64,000 bases of DNA from Microvirga sp052114605 (GTDB lineage: Bacteria; Pseudomonadota; Alphaproteobacteria; Rhizobiales; Beijerinckiaceae). The stretch covers positions 186,001 through 250,000 of the forward strand of contig NZ_JBFRFB010000001.1 in NCBI RefSeq assembly GCF_052114605.1. Direction: 5' to 3'. A program made the position numbers and the translations under genes. This document shows, in pieces, positions 8,792-17,695 of the stretch; the first letter of the stretch is position 1; every line of letters starts with the position of its first letter. The notes under the pieces are model-generated. The model searched no databases, was not told the origin of the DNA, and worked only from the letters and a program-made list of their open reading frames with translations.

Positions 8792-10147
8792 TTAAACGGG
8801 CCTTGGTGTTGGATCCTGAAAGCCCAGCAGGCCGCCGGGCCTGAAGATCAGAAAGACCACGAGCGCGGCATAGAGGGCTATATCGCGTCCTTCAATGGGT
8901 AGATAAGCCGACCAGAGGGTTTCGAACAATCCCACAATGAAACCTCCTAACATAGCGCCTGGGATAGAGCCGATTCCGCCGATGATGGCTCCGATGAGAG
9001 CCTTGAGGCCATATTGGAAGCCGCCCGCGAAGCCCAATCCGCCATATTGGGCCACAATCAGAAGACCGGAGAGCCCAGCCATGGCTCCCGCCAGCGCGAA
9101 TGTTTGGATGAAAAGCCGAGGTCCGTTCACGCCCAGTAGGGAGGCGGCACGGGAATCGTCGGCATAAGCCCGCCACGCCCGGCCGAAGCCGGTGAATTTC
9201 ATGATCCAGAGCAGGGCGAGGCCCGCAGCCAGGCCGATTCCCGCGGTGACCGCGCTGATCGGTGTCAGACTCACGAGAAAATCGCCGGACCTCGCCAGCG
9301 CCCAGGCATCAGACCAGATCGGTGGCAGCCAGACGGTGACGGGGCTCTGCACGAGGCGTAAGTATTCCATGAGTGCAAGCGACAGTCCGACAGTCGCGAT
9401 CAGGCTGGGCTGTGAGCTTTTGGTGGTGATCATCCCAATCGTAAGGTGGCCGCCTACGGCGCTGTGCAGGGCAGCTGCAAAGAGAGCCGCAGCCAATCCG
9501 GCGGCGAGGCCGAGAATTGGCGAAGTGATACCTGATGCGAGAAGGATGGAAGCGCCGGCAATCGTCGCCGCCGAGCCAACGGCCGCCAATTCGCCAAATG
9601 CGAGATTGATGCGCCCGCTCATGCCGAAAACCAGGGCATAGGCCACCGATAGCAGGGCATAGATTGCCGTACGCGGCATGCTGACGAGGAGCTGCTGCAG
9701 CCAATAGGCGACAGCGGATGGCACCCCGATCACGTCCACATCGGGCCGGCTGCCCGGATCGGCGGACACGCCTTCTGGAGTTTCAAGATAATAGCGCTTC
9801 AGCAGGTAGAGGCTGGCGCCCGAGACCGGGCCTTCCTCCGTCTCCAGTCCAATGAGTTCGGCCTTATTGATCGACAAGCCTTCTGCCGCGAACTGGCAGA
9901 TCGCGAAACGCTCCAGCGGCGGACGGTCGGGATATTGAGCCAGGTAGATAACGCGAAGGCTGCGCGGGACAGGGCCGGCCTGCATGCGCTCGACGGTGAT
10001 CGTCGAGCCGGAATTGAGCGCCGGAAGAGTGGATCGGCAAACCCGGGCTTGCTCCGCATCGATGGAAAACCCGCATGCTGCGAGAAAGCAAAGGCCAAGA
10101 AGGCAGGCGGCGAACCGCCCGACCCGAAGGAGGCCTGAACTTGTCAC
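8792..10147 (-). CDS. LivH-like branched-chain amino acid ABC permease with N-terminal lipoprotein-like extension
   Basis: The C-terminal about 290 residues match LivH-type inner-membrane permeases: MSGRINLAFGELAAVGSAA, GFGRAWRAYADDSRAASLLG (the EAA-like loop that meets the ATPase), LSGLLIVAQYGGLGFAGGF and KALIGAIIGGIGSIPGAM. The first about 150 residues are unusual. They begin with a hydrophobic segment ending LCFLAACG, which resembles a lipobox with Cys25, followed by a soluble region with three further cysteines. No cognate ATPase, second permease or binding protein lies nearby. It sits between hemB (20 bases upstream) and ilvA (8 bases downstream). A role in branched-chain amino acid movement is suggested by family and by ilvA, but is unproved. 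Confidence 0.82.
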   Translation of the reverse strand: MTSSGLLRVGRFAACLLGLCFLAACGFSIDAEQARVCRSTLPALNSGSTITVERMQAGPVPRSLRVIYLAQYPDRPPLERFAICQFAAEGLSINKAELIGLETEEGPVSGASLYLLKRYYLETPEGVSADPGSRPDVDVIGVPSAVAYWLQQLLVSMPRTAIYALLSVAYALVFGMSGRINLAFGELAAVGSAATIAGASILLASGITSPILGLAAGLAAALFAAALHSAVGGHLTIGMITTKSSQPSLIATVGLSLALMEYLRLVQSPVTVWLPPIWSDAWALARSGDFLVSLTPISAVTAGIGLAAGLALLWIMKFTGFGRAWRAYADDSRAASLLGVNGPRLFIQTFALAGAMAGLSGLLIVAQYGGLGFAGGFQYGLKALIGAIIGGIGSIPGAMLGGFIVGLFETLWSAYLPIEGRDIALYAALVVFLIFRPGGLLGFQDPTPRPV

Positions 10148-10167
10148 GCGGGGACTCTATAAAACGG

Positions 10168-11211
10168 TCAGGCCTGGGTCTTCAGCTTCTCCGCGACGCG
10201 AGGCGCGAAATACGTGAGGATGCCGTCGGCACCGGCACGTTTGAAGGCGAGGAGACTTTCCATCATGGCGCGTTCACCATCGATCCAGCCGTTATTGGCA
10301 GCGGCCTGGATCATCGCATACTCGCCGGAGACCTGATAGGCGAAGGTTGGAACCGCGAAGGTCTCCTTCACGCGATGCACGATATCGAGATAGGGCATGC
10401 CCGGCTTGACCATGATCATGTCCGCGCCCTCTTCGAGATCGAGCGCAACCTCGCGGATGGCCTCGTCCGTATTGGCCGGGTCCATCTGGTAGGTCCGTTT
10501 GTCGCCGATGAGCGTTGCCGAGGTGCCGATGGCGTCGCGGAACGGTCCGTAGAAGGCGGACGCGTATTTCGCCGCATAGGCCATGATCTGCACATCAAAG
10601 AAGCCTGCCTCGTCGAGACCTGCGCGAATGGCGGCTACACGTCCGTCCATCATGTCAGACGGAGCGATGACATCAGCACCAGCTTCAGCCTGGAGCATGG
10701 CCTGACGAACGAGAAGGGCGACGGTCTCGTCGTTGAGAATCTGCTCACCATCCATCACGCCGTCATGGCCGTGGCTGGTATAGGGATCGAGCGCCACGTC
10801 GCAGATGATGCCGATATGGGGAACAGCGCGCTTGATCTCGCGTACAGTGCGGCAGACCAGATTGCGGCTGTTCAGGGACTCGGAGCCGGTCGGATCGCGA
10901 AGGGCCGGGTCCGTATAGGGAAAAAGGGCGATGGCGGGAATGTCGAGAGCGGCGGCGCGCTCGGCTTCGCGGACAGCCTCGCCGATGGTCAGGCGCTCGA
11001 CGCCCGGCATCGAAGCCACGGCCTCGCGCCCGCTCGTGCCTTCCACGACGAAGATCGGCCAGATCAGGTCGTTCGTGGTCAGGACGTTCTCCCGCACCAA
11101 CCGCCGCGACCACTCAGCCTTGCGGTTGCGGCGCGGGCGGTGGCTCAGATTTAGCGACTGCGACTGGGATTCTTGAGCGGAGGGGCGGGGGAACGGCGAC
11201 AGCTTCGACAT
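10168..11211 (-). CDS. hemB: Delta-aminolevulinic acid dehydratase (porphobilinogen synthase)
   Basis: HemB condenses two 5-aminolevulinate molecules to porphobilinogen in haem and cobalamin synthesis. The chain shows DLIWPIFVVEG, LFPYTDPALRDPTGSES, IICDVALDPYTSHGHDG, APSDMMDGRVAAIRAGLDEAG, YAAKYASAFYGPFRDA (Schiff-base Lys) and DMIMVKPGMPYLDI with the second active-site lysine. The allosteric Arg/Asp pattern is that of the Mg-dependent class. The start is taken at MSKLSPFPRP, just after GAGGATT. An alternative ATG nine bases upstream (11220) is possible. It heads the minus-strand run containing the LivH-like permease, ilvA and the RDD gene. Confidence 0.95.
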   Translation of the reverse strand: MSKLSPFPRPSAQESQSQSLNLSHRPRRNRKAEWSRRLVRENVLTTNDLIWPIFVVEGTSGREAVASMPGVERLTIGEAVREAERAAALDIPAIALFPYTDPALRDPTGSESLNSRNLVCRTVREIKRAVPHIGIICDVALDPYTSHGHDGVMDGEQILNDETVALLVRQAMLQAEAGADVIAPSDMMDGRVAAIRAGLDEAGFFDVQIMAYAAKYASAFYGPFRDAIGTSATLIGDKRTYQMDPANTDEAIREVALDLEEGADMIMVKPGMPYLDIVHRVKETFAVPTFAYQVSGEYAMIQAAANNGWIDGERAMMESLLAFKRAGADGILTYFAPRVAEKLKTQA

Positions 11212-11265
11212 AATCCTCATCCGACACCGGCTTCGATGCGCCGGCGGCTGGCAGAGGGTTAGCAC

Positions 11266-11589
11266 ATTTAAATTGCTCTAAAAAAGGGAAAGCGGTCGCA
11301 GATGGGCCCATTCAGGTGAATTTGATCTCATGGCAGGTGGCCGTTGAGTGCATGACGAGGCTCAGGATACGATCTCATCCCCGGCGAGCGGAGCGAGAGA
11401 AGAGGATCCACCCGCAGGCGCAGCGCTATGGATTCCCCTCCCTTTAGCTGCGCTCCGGCCGGGAATGACACTCTCCCACGTCATCACCGGCCTTGTGCCG
11501 GTGATCCCGACTGTTTGAAGCACAGCGCTTTTCGGATCGGGATGGCCGGGACAAGCCCGGCCATGACGTGAAGTGCTTGGATCCGATGG
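11266..11589. repeat. Intergenic region with a palindromic repeat that recurs inverted at 30330-30419
   Basis: No gene is seen between the hemB upstream region and the end of recG. From 11478 to 11569 there is a composite unit: GTCATCACCGGC/GCCGGTGATC forms one hairpin and GATGGCCGGGAC/GTCCCGGCCATGAC another, joined by GCGCTTTTCGGATCGG. The same two-hairpin unit appears in the opposite orientation after pncA. A further copy-like block of the CATCCCCGGCG type lies at about 11370-11470. Confidence 0.65.
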
Positions 11590-13707
11590 CTAGCCAGCCC
11601 GCAAGAGCTTGATCGCCGAGTCCCGCTCGAACATATAGAGCATCACCCTCAGGGCTTGCCCGCGCTCACTGAGCAGTTCGGGATCCTTGTCCACGATCAG
11701 CCGGGCGTCGTCCCGGGCCGCACCCAGCAAATCGCCATCCACCTCAAGCCTCGCCAGCTTGAAGCCGGGCGTTCCCGACTGGCGCGTTCCCAGAACCTCA
11801 CCCTCGCCACGCAGGCGCAGATCCTCCTCGGCGATCCGGAAGCCGTCCTCGGTCTGGCGCATCATTTCGAGGCGCGCCTGGGCCACTTGACCGAGAGGGC
11901 CCTTGTAGACCAGCAGGCAGGTGGAGGATTTTGAGCCTCGGCCGATGCGGCCCCGGAGCTGATGAAGCTGCGCCAAGCCGAAGCGCTCGGCATGCTCGAT
12001 CACCATGATCGTGGCATTGGGCACATCGACGCCTACCTCGATCACGGTGGTGGAAACGAGAACCTTGGTTTCGCCGCTGGAGAACCGCTCCATGGCGGCA
12101 TCCTTATCCTTGCCGGCCATCTTGCCGTGGACGAGGCCGACCTTGTCGCCGAAGAAGCCTTGCAGCATCTCGAAGCGCTCCTCGGCGGCTGCGAGGTCGA
12201 TGGACTCGGATTCACCGACTAGCGGGCAGACCCAATAGACCTGATCGCCATTGGCGATGGCCCGCCCGATGCCGCCGATCACCTCATCCAGGCGGTCGAT
12301 GGAAATGAGCTTGGTCCCGATGGGCTTGCGGCCAGCAGGCTTCTCGTCCAGCACGGAGACGTCCATGTCACCGAAATAGGTGAGGGCCAGGGTTCGCGGG
12401 ATCGGGGTCGCCGTCATGACGAGGATGTCCACGGCCTCGCCTTTGGAGCCGAGCGCGAGGCGTTGATGCACACCGAAGCGATGCTGCTCATCGACAACAG
12501 CCACCCCGAGATCGTGGAACACCACGCCTTCCTGAAATAGCGCATGAGTGCCGACGGCAATCTGGATCGCGCCATTCGCCAGCCCCTCCAGTACGTTCCG
12601 GCGGGCAACGCCTTTCTCACGTCCGGTCAGGAGAGCAATGGTAAGGCCCGCTTCTTCGGCCATGGGCGCCAAACGTTCGTAATGCTGACGGGCGAGGATT
12701 TCAGTCGGGGCCATCATGGCGGCCTGTCGGCCAGCCTCGATGGCGCTCGCCATGGTGAGCAGGCCGACCACGGTCTTGCCCGAGCCCACATCGCCCTGGA
12801 GCAGGCGCAGCATCTTCTTGTCGGAGACGAGATCGTGGCGGATATCCTCCATCGCTTTCGCCTGCGCGTTCGTGAGCCCGAAGGGCAGGGCGTTCCGCAG
12901 CTTCTCGACGAGGTGCCCGTCGCCTGCATTCACACGTCCCGGCAGCCGCCGCATCCGGCTTCTGACGAGGGCTAGCGCCAGCTGGGAGGCCAGCAGCTCG
13001 TCATAGGCCAAGCGTCGGCGGGGCGTGGATTTGGCGAGTGCCTCCTCGGAAAGCTGTGCCGCATTGTCGGGGCGGTGGAGCGCGAAAAGGGCGGTGCGGA
13101 AATCGGGCAGGCTGTTGCGGTCGAGCCAGGCGGCATCCTGCCATTCGGGCAGAAGCGGCACCTTCTCGATGGCAGCTCCCATATACTTGCCGACCATCCG
13201 CGAGGAGAGGCCCTCAGTCAGGCCGTAAACCGCCTCGACGGCGGGAAGGCTTTCCAGGCCCTTGTCGTCCAGGATCCGATCCGGGTGGACCATCTGGCGG
13301 CGGCCTTCCCAGAGTTCGATCTTGCCCGACACATAACGCTGCTCGCCGACCGGCAGGAGCTTTTCCAGGCGGCCCTTATTGCCGTTAAAGAAGACCAGCG
13401 TCACGTCCCCGGTCTCGTCCTCGACCAGGATCCGGTATGGCCCCCGGCGGCCTGGCAGGGGTGCGCGGTGGGCTGCAACGGTGACGGAGAGCGTGACCGG
13501 CTCGCCCACGGGCGCATCGGCGATGGCGCCCTTCATTTCGCGGGAAATGCCGCTGTTCGGCAGATGGAAGAGCAGGTCCATGACGCGCGCGGGCTTGCCC
13601 GGCTCGCCGAGGAGGCGGTCCAGGAGCGGAGCGATCTTCGGACCGACGCCGGGGAGGGTGGCGGCTGGGGCGAAGAGGGGATCGAGAATCGAAGGACGCA
13701 AGGACAT
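11590..13707 (-). CDS. recG: ATP-dependent DNA helicase RecG
   Basis: RecG remodels stalled replication forks and branch-migrates Holliday junctions. The product (705 residues) begins at MSLRPSILDPLFAPAATLPGVG; longer upstream extensions are out of keeping with the family. The N-terminal wedge/OB domain includes ETGDVTLVFFNGNKGRLEKLLP. The helicase core has Walker A GDVGSGKTVVG (about residue 304), VVDEQHRFGVHQR (about 404), the TATPIPRTLAL motif and STTVIEVGVDVPNATIMV. The QLRGRIGRG motif VI and a TRG-like tail follow. It is divergent from sdhE and mfd, a gene order common in alphaproteobacteria. Confidence 0.96.
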   Translation of the reverse strand: MSLRPSILDPLFAPAATLPGVGPKIAPLLDRLLGEPGKPARVMDLLFHLPNSGISREMKGAIADAPVGEPVTLSVTVAAHRAPLPGRRGPYRILVEDETGDVTLVFFNGNKGRLEKLLPVGEQRYVSGKIELWEGRRQMVHPDRILDDKGLESLPAVEAVYGLTEGLSSRMVGKYMGAAIEKVPLLPEWQDAAWLDRNSLPDFRTALFALHRPDNAAQLSEEALAKSTPRRRLAYDELLASQLALALVRSRMRRLPGRVNAGDGHLVEKLRNALPFGLTNAQAKAMEDIRHDLVSDKKMLRLLQGDVGSGKTVVGLLTMASAIEAGRQAAMMAPTEILARQHYERLAPMAEEAGLTIALLTGREKGVARRNVLEGLANGAIQIAVGTHALFQEGVVFHDLGVAVVDEQHRFGVHQRLALGSKGEAVDILVMTATPIPRTLALTYFGDMDVSVLDEKPAGRKPIGTKLISIDRLDEVIGGIGRAIANGDQVYWVCPLVGESESIDLAAAEERFEMLQGFFGDKVGLVHGKMAGKDKDAAMERFSSGETKVLVSTTVIEVGVDVPNATIMVIEHAERFGLAQLHQLRGRIGRGSKSSTCLLVYKGPLGQVAQARLEMMRQTEDGFRIAEEDLRLRGEGEVLGTRQSGTPGFKLARLEVDGDLLGAARDDARLIVDKDPELLSERGQALRVMLYMFERDSAIKLLRAG

Positions 13708-13795
13708 CAAACGGGTAGTAAGTCGGAGGGAGATGTTTATATAGCGGCCAAGGCGCCCGGAGGCGACGGTATCTTTCACCCGATCGGAGCATTTC

Positions 13796-14092
13796 ATGAG
13801 CGGAACGACACGCAGCAGCGCCGACCTCGATGTCCGCCGCAAGCAGATCCTCTACCGGTCCTGGCACCGGGGCATGCGGGAGATGGACCTGATCATGGGC
13901 CAGTTCGCGGATGCCGAGATCAGCGACCTCTCGGTAGAGGACTTGACCGAGTTCGAGCGCCTGATCGAGGTGACGGACAGGGACCTCCTGGGCTGGGTCA
14001 CGGGCGAGTTGGAAACACCCTCCAACTATGACACGCCCCTGTTCCGCCGCCTGAAAGCCTTCCACACGCATTCATCGCCCATTCATAGCTGA
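13796..14092 (+). CDS. sdhE: Succinate dehydrogenase assembly factor SdhE (FAD assembly)
   Basis: This 98-residue protein belongs to the SdhE/SDH5 family, which helps insert covalent FAD into succinate dehydrogenase. The diagnostic RGMREMDLIMGQFAD (about residues 25-39) contains the conserved RGxxE motif, followed by the acidic helix LSVEDLTEFERLIEVTDRDL. It stands between recG (divergent) and mfd (78 bases downstream). Short length and motif leave little doubt about the family. Confidence 0.94.
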   Translation: MSGTTRSSADLDVRRKQILYRSWHRGMREMDLIMGQFADAEISDLSVEDLTEFERLIEVTDRDLLGWVTGELETPSNYDTPLFRRLKAFHTHSSPIHS

Positions 14093-14169
14093 GCCGTTTT
14101 TGAGCGCTTCAGCCGACTGAATCGGGCCTTCATGCCCGCATTCTCCTTCCATTGACCTGACAAGCCGCC

Positions 14170-17100
14170 ATGAAATCCGCACTCGCCCGCGCTCTCGATG
14201 CCCTGAAAAAAGGCCAAGGCCTGACGCTGTCCAGCGTGCCGGACGGCTTCGATGCGCTCGCCGTAGCCGATCTCGCGCGGGGCTTGTCGGGCCACGTGGA
14301 AGGCCCTGCCGTGCTGGTGCACGTGTCCCGCGATGGACAGCGGCAGCAGAACTTCGCCAGCAGCCTCGCCTTCATCGCGCCGGAAATCGAAATTCTCACC
14401 TTCCCGGCCTGGGATTGCCAGCCTTACGACCGCGTGTCGCCCAATGCCGCGATCACGGCGCAGCGCATGACGACGCTGGCGCGGCTCGCTCGCTCCAAAA
14501 CTTCTGAAGAGAAGCCGCGCATTCTCTCGACCACCGTGAACGCACTGGTCCAGCGCGTCCCGCCGAGGGCCCGCATCGCGGCGGAGACGTTTTCCGCCGC
14601 CCCCGGCAACGTGGTCGATACGAACCTGCTCATCAACTGGCTGGAGGCGAACGGCTTCCTGCGCACTGGCACAGTGCGGGACACCGGCGAATACGCGGTT
14701 CGCGGAGGCATCATCGATCTTTATCCGGCGGGGCTCCCCAATCCCGTGCGGCTCGACTTCTTCGGCGACGCGCTTGAATCGATCCGCTCCTTCGATCCCG
14801 AGACTCAGCGCACCGTCGGCACGCTCCGCTCCCTTGACCTTGTGCCCATGAGCGAGGTGCAACTCACCACCGAGAGCATCAAGCGTTTCCGTCAGGCCTA
14901 TGTGGCCGCCTTCGGTGCACCGACGCGTGACGACCGGCTTTATGAGGCGATCAGCGAGGGGCGGCGATACCCTGGCCTTGAGCACTGGATGCCGCTGTTC
15001 CACGACCGCCTCGACACGCTGCTGGATTATCTCCCCGACATCCCTGTCGTGTTCGATGCCCTGGCCGATGATGCTGCCGGCGAGCGCCTATCCCAGGTAA
15101 AGGATTACTATGACGCCCGCCGCGAAGGCATGGGCCAGAACCAGCCGGGCGTCGCGCCATACCGGCCGCTGCCGCCGGACATGCTCTACTTCAAGCCGGA
15201 TGAATGGGCCGAGCGCACCGCCAAACTGCCTCTTGCACGCCTGACGCCGTTTGCAGCACCTGAATCGGGAGCACCGCGCATCTCGGTCGATTGCGGCGCG
15301 CGCCAAGGCCGCAACTTCATCGCGGAGCGGGCCGACGAGAGCGCAAATGTATTCGAGGCTGTGATCCGCCATATCCGCGAGCAGCAATCCAATGGGCGTC
15401 GCGTCATTCTTGGCGCATGGACTGAAGGCTCGCGAGAGCGTCTGTGCCATGTGCTGCAGGACCACGACCTTCGCCAGACCAAGCCGATCGGGCGCTTCTC
15501 TGAGGCGATGGCCTATCCGCGTAATGAAGTGCCGGTCGGCATCTGGCCGCTGGAGCATGGATTCGAGACGGCGGACCTTGCCGTCATCAGCGAGCAGGAC
15601 ATTCTCGGCGACCGTCTCGTGCGGCAGAAGCGTAAGTCCAAGCGTCCGCAGGATTTCCTCACGGAGGTTGCTGCGCTCACGCCCGGTGATCTCGTGGTGC
15701 ACGTGGATCACGGCATCGGGCGCTTTGAAGGATTGAAAACCATCGAGGCTGCGGGCGCGCCGCATGATTGCCTTGAGCTGCATTATGCCGGTGGCGACCG
15801 CCTGTTCCTGCCGGTGGAGAATATAGAGCTTCTGACCCGCTACGGCTCGGAAGAGACGGAAGTCCAGCTCGACAAGCTCGGTGGCGGTGCGTGGCAGGCG
15901 CGTAAGGCCCGCATGAAGCAGCGCATCCGCGAGATGGCGGGCGCGCTCATGAAGATCGCCGCTGCCCGCATCCTCAAGGATGCGCCGCGTCTCATCCCGC
16001 CGGACGGGCTCTACGACGAGTTCGCCGCGCGCTTCCCTTATGACGAGACCGAGGATCAGCTCAACGCCATCGAGGCGGTGCTGGACGATCTGGCATCGGG
16101 TCGCCCGATGGATCGCCTCGTCTGCGGCGACGTCGGGTTCGGCAAGACTGAAGTGGCGTTGCGTGCAGCCTTCGTCACGGCGATGAGCGGCAAGCAGGTG
16201 GCCGTGGTCGTGCCGACCACGCTGCTGTCGCGCCAGCATTACAAGACCTTCTGCGAGCGCTTCCGTGGCCTGCCCCTCAATATCGGGCAGGCTTCCCGCT
16301 TTGTGCCCGCAGCAGAGATGAAGAAGACCAAGGAAGGCTTGAAAGACGGGTCCATCGATATCGTCATCGGCACCCACGCGCTGCTCGGCAAGTCGATTGC
16401 GTTCAAGGATGTCGGTCTTATCATCGTGGACGAGGAGCAGCATTTCGGCGTGACCCACAAGGAGCGCTTGAAAGAGCTTCGCGCCGAGGTGCACGTGCTG
16501 ACGCTCTCGGCGACGCCGATCCCGCGCACCTTGCAGCTTGCGCTGACAGGCGTTCGTGAATTGTCGCTGATCACGACCCCGCCGGTGGATCGCCTCGCGG
16601 TGCGAACTTTCATCACGCCCTTCGATCCGCTGCTGATCCGCGAGGCGCTTCTACGCGAGCGCTATAGAGGCGGGCAGGCGTTCTACGTCGTGCCGCGCCT
16701 CGATCATCTCGGCGAGGTGAAGGCCTTCCTGGAACGGGAAGTGCCGGAGGCGAAGGTGGCAGTGGCACACGGCCAGATGGCGGCGGGACAGCTCGAGGAC
16801 GTCATGACGGCCTTCTACGAAGGCAAATACGACATTCTGCTCTCCACCACGATTGTGGAATCGGGCCTCGATATTCCGACCGCCAACACGCTCATCGTGC
16901 ACCGTGCGGATATGTTCGGCCTGGCGCAGCTCTATCAGTTGCGCGGCCGCGTGGGCCGCTCGAAGACGCGTGCCTATGCGCTATTCGCCGTGCCCGCCAA
17001 CAAACCGCTGACGGTGCAGGCGGAGCGCCGCCTCAAAGTGCTCCAAGGCCTGGACACGCTGGGAGCAGGCTTCCAACTCGCCACGCACGATCTCGATATT

Positions 17101-17694
17101 CGCGGCGCGGGCAACCTGCTCGGCGACGAGCAATCGGGCCATATCAAGGAAGTCGGCTACGAGCTGTATCAGCAGATGCTGGAGGAAGCCGTGGCGCAGC
17201 TGAAAGCCGGCATCGAGGAGCCGACGGAGGATCAATGGTCGCCGTCGATTGCTGTAGGAGCGCCGGTGATGATTCCCGAGAGCTACATTTCCGATCTTCA
17301 ACTGCGGCTCGGACTCTATCGCCGCCTCTCGACCTTCGAGACGGATGGCGAGATCGATGCATTCCGCGCCGAACTCATCGACCGTTTCGGGCCGGTGCCG
17401 TCGGAAGTTGACCAGCTTCTCAAGATCATGGCGATCAAGGTTCTGTGCCGCCGTGCCAATGTGGAAAAGGTCGATGGCGGTCCGAAGGGCATCATCGTCT
17501 CGTTCCGGGACAATTCCTTCGCCAATCCAGCCGGTCTCATTTCCTACGTGACCGAGCAGGCCTCCTTCGCGAAGGTCCGCCCGGATATGAAGGTCGTGTT
17601 CGTGCGCGATGTCGAAACGCCGGATGAACGTATCAAGGCCTCGACCACGATCCTGCGCAGCCTTGTCCGCATTGCGGAGAAGAAGGCAGCTTGA
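14170..17694 (+). CDS. mfd: Transcription-repair coupling factor Mfd
   Basis: Mfd pushes stalled RNA polymerase off damaged DNA and recruits UvrA. The 1174-residue length is normal. An N-terminal UvrB-homology region is followed by the RNA-polymerase-interacting Tudor-like domain with PGDLVVHVDHGIGRFEGL (about residue 503). The translocase core has Walker A GDVGFGKTEVAL (about 653), VDEEQHFGVTHKERLK (about 753) and SATPIPRTLQLAL. It also has TTIVESGLDIPTANTLIV and QLYQLRGRVGRSKTRAYA. The C-terminal TRCF domain contains GAGNLLGDEQSGHIKEVGYELY. The stop codon lies one base before the GTG start of the next gene, so the two are probably translationally linked. Confidence 0.97.
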   Translation: MKSALARALDALKKGQGLTLSSVPDGFDALAVADLARGLSGHVEGPAVLVHVSRDGQRQQNFASSLAFIAPEIEILTFPAWDCQPYDRVSPNAAITAQRMTTLARLARSKTSEEKPRILSTTVNALVQRVPPRARIAAETFSAAPGNVVDTNLLINWLEANGFLRTGTVRDTGEYAVRGGIIDLYPAGLPNPVRLDFFGDALESIRSFDPETQRTVGTLRSLDLVPMSEVQLTTESIKRFRQAYVAAFGAPTRDDRLYEAISEGRRYPGLEHWMPLFHDRLDTLLDYLPDIPVVFDALADDAAGERLSQVKDYYDARREGMGQNQPGVAPYRPLPPDMLYFKPDEWAERTAKLPLARLTPFAAPESGAPRISVDCGARQGRNFIAERADESANVFEAVIRHIREQQSNGRRVILGAWTEGSRERLCHVLQDHDLRQTKPIGRFSEAMAYPRNEVPVGIWPLEHGFETADLAVISEQDILGDRLVRQKRKSKRPQDFLTEVAALTPGDLVVHVDHGIGRFEGLKTIEAAGAPHDCLELHYAGGDRLFLPVENIELLTRYGSEETEVQLDKLGGGAWQARKARMKQRIREMAGALMKIAAARILKDAPRLIPPDGLYDEFAARFPYDETEDQLNAIEAVLDDLASGRPMDRLVCGDVGFGKTEVALRAAFVTAMSGKQVAVVVPTTLLSRQHYKTFCERFRGLPLNIGQASRFVPAAEMKKTKEGLKDGSIDIVIGTHALLGKSIAFKDVGLIIVDEEQHFGVTHKERLKELRAEVHVLTLSATPIPRTLQLALTGVRELSLITTPPVDRLAVRTFITPFDPLLIREALLRERYRGGQAFYVVPRLDHLGEVKAFLEREVPEAKVAVAHGQMAAGQLEDVMTAFYEGKYDILLSTTIVESGLDIPTANTLIVHRADMFGLAQLYQLRGRVGRSKTRAYALFAVPANKPLTVQAERRLKVLQGLDTLGAGFQLATHDLDIRGAGNLLGDEQSGHIKEVGYELYQQMLEEAVAQLKAGIEEPTEDQWSPSIAVGAPVMIPESYISDLQLRLGLYRRLSTFETDGEIDAFRAELIDRFGPVPSEVDQLLKIMAIKVLCRRANVEKVDGGPKGIIVSFRDNSFANPAGLISYVTEQASFAKVRPDMKVVFVRDVETPDERIKASTTILRSLVRIAEKKAA

Positions 17695-17695
17695 G

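Noticed and set aside
15088..16494. 468-codon ORF antisense to mfd
   Set aside because: It is a shadow of mfd, with His/Arg/Leu-rich composition typical of the complementary strand.
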